NCBI RefSeq assembly: GCF_000717915.1
Contig: NZ_JOCX01000019.1
Coordinates: forward strand, 1 to 64,000
From: Streptomyces sp. NRRL S-244
GTDB lineage: Bacteria > Actinomycetota > Actinomycetes > Streptomycetales > Streptomycetaceae
Reading direction: 5' to 3'
Length of the DNA: 64,000 bases
Shown here: piece by piece, positions 57,256 to 64,000 of the stretch
How the letters are laid out: each line of letters opens with the position of its first letter
Numbering within the stretch: the first letter of the stretch is position 1
Translations under genes and position numbers: made by a program
The notes under the pieces: model-generated
What the model was told of the DNA's origin: nothing
The model's input: the letters and a program-made list of their open reading frames with translations, nothing else
The model's database searches: none

Positions 57256-57267
57256 CAGCCCGCCCCA

Positions 57268-57308
57268 TCCGTGGAGCAGACCGCCGGCCGCGTCCGTGGA
57301 GCAGACCG
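57268..57308. repeat. Direct repeat of 16 bp between two genes
   Basis: TCCGTGGAGCAGACCG occurs at 57268-57283 and 57293-57308, filling most of the gap between the phosphatase stop and the hpnO stop. Recent duplication is likely. Confidence 0.7.
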
Positions 57309-58691
57309 TCAGCCGCCGCCGACGGCCTGCTTCACCAGCGTCCTGCCGAAGTCCCACATCAGGGCGCCCCCGCCGTGCGCCTCATCCATGACCTCGCGGA
57401 AGGCCCCGACGAACCGGTCGACGTCCCCCTCGTCCACGATCAGCGGCGGGATGAGCTTGATGACCTCCAGGTGGTCGCCCGACACCTGCGTCAGGATCCG
57501 GTGCTTCTGCAGCAGCGGCACCACGACCATCTGCGCGAAGAGCCCCTTGCGGGCCGCCTGGAGCATCGCCCAACGGCTGCGCAGCCCGAGCGACGACGGC
57601 CGCCCGAACTCGATCCCGATCATCAGGCCGCGCCCGCGCACCTCGTGGAGCAGCTCGTACTCGTCCACGAGCGCGGCCAGCCGCCCGCGCAGCAGGTCGC
57701 CCATCGCGCGCGCGTTGGCGACCACCGACTCGTCCTCCATGACGGAGAGCACCGCCAGCCCGGCCGCCATCGCCTGCGCGTTGGAGCCGAAGCTGGCGGA
57801 GTGCACCAGCACCCGGTCCATGGACGAGTAGACGCGTTTGAAGATCCAGTCCTTGCCCAGGGTCGCGCCCACCGGCACGTAGCCGCCCGAAAGGGCCTTG
57901 GCCACGCACACCAGGTCCGGCTCCACACCCGGCTCGTGCTGGTACGCGTAGAAATCGCCGGTCCGGCCGAGGCCCGTCTGCACCTCGTCCGCGATCAGCA
58001 GCGCCTTGTGCCGGTGCAGCAGCTCCTGCGCCGCGCGCAGGAATCCGGGCGGGGCCGCGAGCACGCCCTTGCCCTGGACCGGTTCGACGACGAAGGCGGC
58101 GACGTCGCCCCGCTTCAGCTCCCGCTCCAGGGCGGCCAGGTCCCCGAGCGGGATCTTCGTATCGGGCAGCAGCGGCGCGAAGCCGTCCCGGAAGCCGCCC
58201 TCCCCGTTGACCGACAGCGAGCCCGTGGTCAGCCCGTGGAAGGCGTGGTCGCAGTAGAGGATCCTCGTCCGCCCCGTGGCGTACCGGGCGAACTTCAGGG
58301 CCGTCTCCACCGCCTCGGTGCCGCTGTTGCCGAAGAAGACCCGGTCCAGGTGCGGGCTGTACGAGAGCAGCTTCTCCGCCAGCAGCCCGGGCAGCGGCTG
58401 GCAGTCGAAGCGGGTCAGATCGGCGAGCTGCGCGTCCAGGACGTCGTGCAGGGCCCGGCGGACCACCGGGTGGTGCCGGCCCAGGCCCATCACCCCGAAC
58501 CCGGCCAGCATGTCCAGGTAGTCGTTGCCCTCGGCGTCCCAGAAGTGCGCGCCCTCGGCCCGTACGTAGACCTTGTCGAAGCCGATCGTGTGCAGCATCC
58601 GGGGCAGCTGGTGGTTGAGGTGGCGCGCGTGGAGCTCGTACCGTTCCCCGCCCCGCTCGTCCAGCAGGGCGCGGAGGTCGAAACCGGTCAC
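57309..58691 (-). CDS. hpnO: Hopanoid aminotransferase (HpnO-like)
   Basis: 460 aa class III aminotransferase. GNSGTEAVETALKFAR binds PLP phosphate, LIADEVQTGLGRTG carries the PLP Asp, and CVAKALSGGYVPVGA carries the Lys. Next to hpnH and shc it matches HpnO, which makes aminobacteriohopanetriol. Its GTG start overlaps the hpnH stop by 4 bp (GTGA). It is the last gene of the hopanoid operon on this strand. Confidence 0.9.
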   Translation of the reverse strand: MTGFDLRALLDERGGERYELHARHLNHQLPRMLHTIGFDKVYVRAEGAHFWDAEGNDYLDMLAGFGVMGLGRHHPVVRRALHDVLDAQLADLTRFDCQPLPGLLAEKLLSYSPHLDRVFFGNSGTEAVETALKFARYATGRTRILYCDHAFHGLTTGSLSVNGEGGFRDGFAPLLPDTKIPLGDLAALERELKRGDVAAFVVEPVQGKGVLAAPPGFLRAAQELLHRHKALLIADEVQTGLGRTGDFYAYQHEPGVEPDLVCVAKALSGGYVPVGATLGKDWIFKRVYSSMDRVLVHSASFGSNAQAMAAGLAVLSVMEDESVVANARAMGDLLRGRLAALVDEYELLHEVRGRGLMIGIEFGRPSSLGLRSRWAMLQAARKGLFAQMVVVPLLQKHRILTQVSGDHLEVIKLIPPLIVDEGDVDRFVGAFREVMDEAHGGGALMWDFGRTLVKQAVGGG

Positions 58692-59716
58692 GGCTTCTCC
58701 CGGTTCCCCGAGACCGTCTCGCGGGCGGCGCGCAGGGATTCCTTGAGGGAGCCCATGGTGGCGAGGACGGCGGTGGGCTCGTAGCCGCAGTGCGCCATGC
58801 AGTTCGCGCAGCGCGGGTCCTTCCCGCGGCCGTACTTGCTCCAGTCGGTTTCCTCGATCAGTTCCCGGTACGTGGGCACGTACCCGTCGCTCATCAGATA
58901 GCAGGGGCGCTGCCAGCCGAAGAGGGAGTAATTCGGAATGGCCCAGGCGGTGCAGGGGAAATCCGCCTTGCCCTCCAGGAAGTCCAGGAAGAGCGGGGAG
59001 TGGTTGAGCCGCCAGCGCCGCCGGTTTCCGCCCGCGAAGGCCTTCTTGAACAGGTCCCGGGTCTGCTCGACGCCCAGGAAGTGCTCCTGGTCGGGTGCCT
59101 TTTCGTAGGCGTAGGCGGGCGAGATCATCATTTCGTCGACCTTGAGGTCGTCATTGAGGTAGTTGAGCACCTCGATGATCGTCTGCGGGGTGTCGGTGTT
59201 GAAGAAGGTGGAGTTGGTGGTGACCCGGAACCCGCGCCTCTTCGCCTCCTTGATGGCGGCGACCGCCTCGTCGAAGACGCCTTCCTTGGCCACCGACTCG
59301 TCGTGGCGTTCGCGCAGTCCGTCGATGTGCACCGCGAAGGCGAAGTACGGGGACGGGGTGAACTTCTCGATCTTCTTGCGCAGCAGCATCGCGTTGGTGC
59401 ACAGGAACACGTACTTCCGCTTTGCCACCAGCTGCCGGACGATCTCGTCGATCTGCGGGTGCATCAGGGGCTCGCCGCCCGCGATGGACACCATCGGCGC
59501 GCCGGATTCCAGGACGGCGCCGACCGCCTGGGCCACCGGCATGCGCTGCTTGAGCACGCCCGCCGGGTGCTGGATCTTCCCGCACCCCTCGCACGCCAGA
59601 TTGCAGGCGTAGAGCGGTTCCAGCTCGACGATCAGCGGGAACTTCTCACGCTTGCGGAGCTTCTGTTCGAGCAGATACGTCCCGACCCTGATGGACTGTC
59701 GCAGCGGCATGGCCAT
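58688..59716 (-). CDS. hpnH: Adenosylhopane synthase, radical SAM (HpnH)
   Basis: 342 aa. The radical SAM cluster motif is CNLACEGCGK (C-x3-C-x2-C), followed by SIAGGEPLMHP. The C-terminal part has further Cys (CANCMAHCGYEP) in a SPASM-like position. HpnH joins adenosine (from SAM) to diploptene. I start at ATG 59716, which has AGGAGG 8 nt upstream and gives the typical MAMPLRQSI start. Confidence 0.95.
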   Translation of the reverse strand: MAMPLRQSIRVGTYLLEQKLRKREKFPLIVELEPLYACNLACEGCGKIQHPAGVLKQRMPVAQAVGAVLESGAPMVSIAGGEPLMHPQIDEIVRQLVAKRKYVFLCTNAMLLRKKIEKFTPSPYFAFAVHIDGLRERHDESVAKEGVFDEAVAAIKEAKRRGFRVTTNSTFFNTDTPQTIIEVLNYLNDDLKVDEMMISPAYAYEKAPDQEHFLGVEQTRDLFKKAFAGGNRRRWRLNHSPLFLDFLEGKADFPCTAWAIPNYSLFGWQRPCYLMSDGYVPTYRELIEETDWSKYGRGKDPRCANCMAHCGYEPTAVLATMGSLKESLRAARETVSGNREKP

Positions 59717-59721
59717 CTGGC

Positions 59722-60411
59722 TCACCTCCTGGGGAGCAGCAAAGAACGGTGCCAGTCATAAAACGCGGGCAGTACGGCACGCAATACGCGGAAGGCCGAT
59801 ATTCCACCGCGGAACGTGCCGATGCGGACGAGCTCATGCTCCGGAGCGTCCACGATCACCCGGACGGCCGCAACCGGACGGTTCCAGCCATCCGCGGCGG
59901 GCCGGGTCGCCGTCCACAGGGTGGCCGCGGACTCCATGTCGACCGCGATGGCGCCGGTGGCGCGCAGCCCGGCGCGTTCCTGGCCGCGGACGACATGGTC
60001 GGATCCGGTCAGTGCGCCGGTGTGCACGGTCCGGCCCGGAGCGGCCCGGGCCAGTGCCTCGGCGAGCAGGGCGGTGCCCGAGCACGCGACGGTGCCCCGC
60101 GGATCCCGGGCCTCCCCGGCGACGACCAGGTCGCCGGGGCTCATGCCGGGGACCAGCCCGGCGCAGAACCCGGTGGCGAGGACGGGGGCCCGGCGCAGCC
60201 CGGGCTCGGCGAGCGCCCGGCCGACGGCCCGCTCGGCGGCGCGCGGGCCCATGCCCGTGCGCAGCACGGCGTAGCCCGGTTCGGGGCGGGCGGCCCCGCG
60301 GCCGCCTCCGCTGCGCAGGGCCGCCTGTTCGATGCGCAGCGCGCAGGCGACCAGCAGCGGGGCGGGCGGCTCGGACGGTGCGGGGCCGTCGGCCCGGGCG
60401 GCGCCGGCCAT
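59722..60411 (-). CDS. hpnG: Hopanoid-cluster nucleoside phosphorylase (HpnG-like)
   Basis: 229 aa, purine nucleoside phosphorylase fold: YAVLRTGMGPRAAERAVGRAL, VLATGFCAGLVPGMSPGDLVVAG, and the purine-binding AIAVDMESAAT. HpnG removes adenine from adenosylhopane to yield ribosylhopane. The ATG shares one base with the shc stop (TGATG). Confidence 0.88.
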   Translation of the reverse strand: MAGAARADGPAPSEPPAPLLVACALRIEQAALRSGGGRGAARPEPGYAVLRTGMGPRAAERAVGRALAEPGLRRAPVLATGFCAGLVPGMSPGDLVVAGEARDPRGTVACSGTALLAEALARAAPGRTVHTGALTGSDHVVRGQERAGLRATGAIAVDMESAATLWTATRPAADGWNRPVAAVRVIVDAPEHELVRIGTFRGGISAFRVLRAVLPAFYDWHRSLLLPRR

Positions 60412-62414
60412 CAGGCCTCCCCGGGCGCGAAGGGTTCCCCGTACAGGTAGCGGCCGAGCGCGGTGAGCGGGAACACCTGCCGGTACAGGTGGTAGTTGAT
60501 GGAGAAGTCCCACGGGAACCCGGTGCCGGTGAAGTACGGCTCGTCCCAGGAGCCGTCCCCGCGCTGGGTCTCCACGAGGTGGGCGATGCCGCGCTCGACG
60601 GCCTTGCCGTCCCGCTCCCCCGCCGAGAGCAGGGCCATCAGCGCCCACGCCGTCTGCGAGGGGGTCGAGGCCCCCTTCCCGGCCCACTCCGGGTCCTTGT
60701 ACGAGCGCTGGTCCTCGCCCCACCCGCCGTCCTCGTTCTGTACGGATTCCAGCCAGCGCACGGCCCGCCGGATCGCCGGATGCGCCGGAGCCAGGCCCGC
60801 GGCCGTCAGGGCCGGGACCACCGAGCCGGTCCCGTACACGTAGTTGGTGCCCCAGCGGCCAAACCAGGCGCCGGTGGGCTCCTGTTCGGCGAGCAGCCAG
60901 GCGATGCCCCGGCGGGTCCGCGGGTCGGCGGCCTTGCCCTCGACGGCGAGCATCTCCACCACGTGGGCGGTGACGTCGGCCGACGGCGGGTCGATGACCT
61001 CGCCGAAGTCGCAGAACGGCAGGCGGTTCGGGAAGGGGCTGGTGTTGTCGGCGTCGAAGGCGCCCCAGGCGCCGTTCTTCGACTGCATCCCCAGGTTCCA
61101 GGACACCCCGCGGGCGATGGCCCCCTCGACCCGGGCCGGCTCCGGGTGCTTGATCCGGCGCAGCGCGAGCACCACCTCGGCGGTGTCGTCGATGTCGGGG
61201 TAGGTGTCGTTGTGGAACTCGAACGCCCAGCCGCCCGGGGCGAGTCCGGGCCGGCGCACCGCCCAGTCGCCGGTGCGGACGATCTCCTCGCCGAGCATCC
61301 AGTCGGCGGCCTTCACCAGGGCCGGGTGGTCGGGCGCCAGGCCCGCGTCGGCCAGGGCGATGGCGGCGAGGCAGGTGTCCCAGACCGGGGACTGGCAGGC
61401 CTCGATCATCCGGATGGGGCCACCGCCCCGGCCGTCAGGGCCGGGGGGACCGTCCTCGCGCCACACCGCGAACCGGTCCAGGGACTCCAGCCCGGCCCGC
61501 ATCACCGGGTGGGCGAGGTCGTACCCGAGCAGGTGCAGGGCGATGACGGAGTACACGGCGGGTGGCTGGATCCCGCCCCAGCAGCCGTCGTTCTCCTGCC
61601 GCTCGATGATCCAGCGGGCGGCGGTGTCCATCGCGGCCTTGCGCAGCCGGCGCGGGGCGAACCTGCGGTAGACGTGCAGGACCTTGTCCATCCGCTGGAA
61701 GGCGCCCTCCCAACTGGCCAGCGGGGCCGGACGCTTGGCGACGGGGTACGGGCGCCGCGCGTCGGTGTGCAGCTCGTCGAGGGCGAACGGGGCGGGGCGG
61801 ACGGGCCGCTTCGCGGAGACCACGGTCAGCGGGACGATGGTCTGGCGGGCCCAGCAGCCGAAGTCGTAGATGTTCAGCGGCACCCACGGCGGCAGGAAGA
61901 CCAGCTCGGGCGGGAGTTCGGGCAGGTGGTCCCAGCTCCACCAGCCGAAGAGGGCCAGCCAGATCCGGGTGAAGACGCGGGCGGCGGCGATCCCGCCGTG
62001 GGCCCGGATCCAGGCCGAGGCGCGGGCCATGTGCGGGGCGTCGGGCGCGTCGCCGGCGAGCCGCAGGGCGACGTACGCCTCGATGGTGGCGGAGAGTTCG
62101 GGCGGTCCGCCGTGGAAGGTGGCCCAGGTGCCGTCCGCGGCCTGTTCGCCGCGGATGAAGCGGGCGGCGGCCTGCGTGGTGGCCTCGTCCCGGATCCCGA
62201 GGAACTGCCGCAGCAGCAGGTCCTCGGCGTCCATGGTGACGTTGGTCTCCAGGTCGCCCTTCCACCAGCCGGCCGCGTCCTGGCGGGCCAGCAGGTGCCG
62301 GGTCGCCCGCGCGGCGGCCTCCTGGGCCCCCCGCAGCGCGGCGGGCCCGGGAGCGGGCGCGGTGTCAGCCGGGTCGGCGCCGGGGGCACCGGCGCCGTCG
62401 GTCGTCGCTGTCAT
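60411..62414 (-). CDS. shc: Squalene-hopene cyclase
   Basis: 667 aa. The protonating DxDD motif is in YPDIDDTAEVVLAL, and multiple QW repeats are visible (GTWATFHGG, NDGCWGG, NGAWGAF, EDGGWGEDQ, GDGSWDEPYFTGTGFP). It cyclises squalene to hopene at the membrane. The N-terminal ~28 residues are Ala/Pro-rich. ATG 62414 follows AAGGGG. The polyprenyl synthase gene ends 117 bp upstream. Confidence 0.97.
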   Translation of the reverse strand: MTATTDGAGAPGADPADTAPAPGPAALRGAQEAAARATRHLLARQDAAGWWKGDLETNVTMDAEDLLLRQFLGIRDEATTQAAARFIRGEQAADGTWATFHGGPPELSATIEAYVALRLAGDAPDAPHMARASAWIRAHGGIAAARVFTRIWLALFGWWSWDHLPELPPELVFLPPWVPLNIYDFGCWARQTIVPLTVVSAKRPVRPAPFALDELHTDARRPYPVAKRPAPLASWEGAFQRMDKVLHVYRRFAPRRLRKAAMDTAARWIIERQENDGCWGGIQPPAVYSVIALHLLGYDLAHPVMRAGLESLDRFAVWREDGPPGPDGRGGGPIRMIEACQSPVWDTCLAAIALADAGLAPDHPALVKAADWMLGEEIVRTGDWAVRRPGLAPGGWAFEFHNDTYPDIDDTAEVVLALRRIKHPEPARVEGAIARGVSWNLGMQSKNGAWGAFDADNTSPFPNRLPFCDFGEVIDPPSADVTAHVVEMLAVEGKAADPRTRRGIAWLLAEQEPTGAWFGRWGTNYVYGTGSVVPALTAAGLAPAHPAIRRAVRWLESVQNEDGGWGEDQRSYKDPEWAGKGASTPSQTAWALMALLSAGERDGKAVERGIAHLVETQRGDGSWDEPYFTGTGFPWDFSINYHLYRQVFPLTALGRYLYGEPFAPGEA

Positions 62415-62531
62415 GGCTTCCCCTTACGTGGCAGTGGTCCTCTGCTGTGCTGGGGTATGCCGTCGGCCGGGCGCTGCTGTCAGGCGGCGCCGGCCGGCGA
62501 CTCGCGAGTCATATCCCTGCTCGGGTGGCGG

Positions 62532-63686
62532 TCACCTCTTGCGCACGACGACGAAGTCGGCGAGGGCGACGAGCTGTTCGCGCACCCGCTGCGGCATGTC
62601 CACGTCGTCCAGGGCACGGATGGCGATCGCGTGCTGGCGGCGCGCTTCCTCGGCGGTCCACTCGCGCCCGCCCGCGGCCTCGATGAGCGCGGCGCGCGCC
62701 GCGAACTCCTCCTCCGAGAAGTTCTCGAAGTCGTTGCTCTTGGCGTCGGCGGCGAGCAGCTCGGCGAGCTCCTCGCAGGCGGGCCCGCCCGCCGCGAGGG
62801 CGGCGACGACCGGCAGGGACTTCTTGCGCTGGCGCAGGTCGCTCCAGGTCTGCTTGCCGGTGGCCTCCGGGTCGCCCCAGATGCCGAGGAGGTCGTCGAC
62901 GGCCTGGAAGGCGAGGCCGAGGTGGTAGCCGTACTCCTCCAGCTTGTCGGCCGTACGGTCGTCCGCGCCGCCGAGCACGGCGCCGATGGAGACCGCGCAG
63001 GCGAGCAGGGCGCCGGTCTTGTTGCCCTCCATCTCCAGGCACTCCTCGACGCTGACGCGCTCGCGGTGCTCGTAGGAGATGTCCTGGGCCTGGCCGTCGA
63101 TGAGCTTGCGGCTGGCGGTGGTCAGGCGGCGCGCGGCGCGGCCGGCCTCGACGGTGCCGAGCTCCAGCAGGACCTCGTTGGCGAGGGCGAACAGCGCGTC
63201 GCCGACCAGGATCGCCAGCGCCGGGCCGTGCACCTTCCACACCGTGTCGCGGTGGCGGCGCTGCTCGTCGCCGTCCATCAGGTCGTCGTGGAGCAGCGAG
63301 AAGTTGTGGACGAGCTCGACGGCCACGGCTCCCGGGATGCCGACCTCGGCCGCGGCCCCCGCGGCCTCGGCGGAGAGCAGCGCGAGGGCGGGGCGCACGG
63401 CCTTGCCGCCGTCGCCGTCCGCCGCGTTGCCCTGGGCGTCGATCCAGCCGAAGTGGTACGCGGCGACGGTGTCCATGGGCGCCGCGAGCCGGTCGACCGC
63501 GGCGCGGAGCACGGGGGTCGACAGCGCGCGGCCGCGCTCCAGGAGTGCGAGCGTGTCGGCCTTCTCGACGCCCCCTCCGGCTGCGCCGTTGCCGGCGTCC
63601 GTGTTCTCGACAGCCGGATTCCCCGGGTTCACTGGCTCTCCTCTGTGTCCTGTACGTGCTGCTGCGGTCGTGCTGGTGGTCGTCAT
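62532..63686 (-). CDS. Polyprenyl diphosphate synthase of the hopanoid cluster
   Basis: 384 aa trans-isoprenyl synthase. First Asp-rich motif is LLHDDLMDGDEQRRH (DDxxD), second is FQAVDDLLGIWGD; KAVRPAL precedes them. An N-terminal extension (~60 aa) is low-complexity. It most likely makes farnesyl diphosphate for squalene, though GGPP cannot be ruled out. The ATG overlaps the hpnE stop (ATGA). Confidence 0.93.
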   Translation of the reverse strand: MTTTSTTAAARTGHRGEPVNPGNPAVENTDAGNGAAGGGVEKADTLALLERGRALSTPVLRAAVDRLAAPMDTVAAYHFGWIDAQGNAADGDGGKAVRPALALLSAEAAGAAAEVGIPGAVAVELVHNFSLLHDDLMDGDEQRRHRDTVWKVHGPALAILVGDALFALANEVLLELGTVEAGRAARRLTTASRKLIDGQAQDISYEHRERVSVEECLEMEGNKTGALLACAVSIGAVLGGADDRTADKLEEYGYHLGLAFQAVDDLLGIWGDPEATGKQTWSDLRQRKKSLPVVAALAAGGPACEELAELLAADAKSNDFENFSEEEFAARAALIEAAGGREWTAEEARRQHAIAIRALDDVDMPQRVREQLVALADFVVVRKR

Positions 63687-64000
63687 GCCGCCTCCTGCAG
63701 GGGGTGCTCCCGGTGGCGGCCGAGTGCGGCGAGTGCGGCGTGCGCCGCGCTCAGTCCGCTGCGGACAGCGCCCTCCATGGTCGCGGGCCAACCGGTGGCG
63801 GTCCACGCACCGGCGAGGTAGAGGCCCGGCGTGTCGGTCCGCGCCCCGGGGCGCAGCCGGCCGACGCCGGGGGTGGGGGCGAACGTGGCGGTCCGCTCCC
63901 GGGTCACGAAGAAGTCCCGGACCTTGGCGCCGCGCGCGGCCGGCAGCAGCCGTTCCAGCTCGGGCAGGTACTTGGCGCGCAGCACCGAGACGGGCTCGTC
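63683..64000 (-). CDS. hpnE: Squalene-associated FAD desaturase HpnE, C-terminal part (cut by window)
   Basis: Only the last ~105 residues lie in the window: RAKYLPELERLLPAARGAKV, then TPGLYLAGAWTATGWPATMEGAVRSGLSAA, the C-terminal FAD-binding motif of amine-oxidase-like desaturases. With its neighbours it matches HpnE, which acts in squalene formation from hydroxysqualene. The gene continues beyond base 64000. Confidence 0.88.
   Translation of the reverse strand, partial: DEPVSVLRAKYLPELERLLPAARGAKVRDFFVTRERTATFAPTPGVGRLRPGARTDTPGLYLAGAWTATGWPATMEGAVRSGLSAAHAALAALGRHREHPLQEAA

Noticed and set aside
59652..63821. Plus-strand frame of almost 1,400 codons opposite the hopanoid genes
   Set aside because: Antisense artefact of GC-rich codons; all known hopanoid enzymes are on the minus strand here.

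Overview
The window is about 64 kb of GC-rich actinobacterial chromosome. Codon use, GTG and TTG starts, a geosmin-type synthase, RppA, a conservon and hopanoid genes all point to Streptomyces or a close relative. It is a draft-assembly contig: bases 1-43 are an uncut Illumina Nextera adapter with an i5 index, so genomic sequence starts near 44. No integrase, transposase, CRISPR array or phage module is visible.

Left part (0-20 kb): an HTH/TPR regulator; a family 2B encapsulin shell gene followed 13 bp later by a two-domain geosmin-type terpene synthase; a CDF metal exporter; small proteins (NB-ARC-like, PemK-like, GNAT); monomeric isocitrate dehydrogenase; DUF805; a GH46 chitosanase; CorA; an HTH-TOBE regulator; a divergent LysR/LysE pair; a double-Nudix protein; an MFS exporter; and a secreted RTX-like protein.

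Pigment locus (19.8-24.3 kb): rppA (tetrahydroxynaphthalene synthase), a CYP158-like P450 and a cupin form a coupled operon. A second, divergent CYP158-like P450 is followed, with a 4-bp overlap, by an overlooked 73-aa gene resembling the epsilon subunit of acyl-CoA carboxylase.

Peptide-export locus (27-33.4 kb): a Cys-free 72-aa precursor with a double-glycine leader is followed on the minus strand by two intergenic hairpins, an NHLM-type membrane fusion protein, a C39-peptidase ABC exporter and a second large NHLM ABC protein. No recognisable maturation enzyme lies in the operon; a FAD monooxygenase is divergent. This is the best candidate for a poorly described system.

Middle part (34-48 kb): a FAD monooxygenase; a TetR/CocE-hydrolase divergon with a clear palindromic operator; the collapsed remains of a three-subunit molybdenum hydroxylase operon; a GH15 hydrolase; a run of redox enzymes (Ddn-like, MDR, F420/NADP-type, two SDRs) next to a LysR regulator; tRNA-Pro(GGG); and a split transketolase whose promoter carries a perfect SoxR-type box and appears to give a leaderless mRNA.

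Right part (48-64 kb): MmcQ/YjbR; a conservon (sensor kinase, roadblock, DUF742, GTPase) ending in a GAF protein; an MBL hydrolase; an SGNH hydrolase; a LysM/M23 endopeptidase behind a c-di-AMP (ydaO) riboswitch; a tyrosine phosphatase; and a hopanoid operon (hpnE-polyprenyl synthase-shc-hpnG-hpnH-hpnO) that runs off the right edge.
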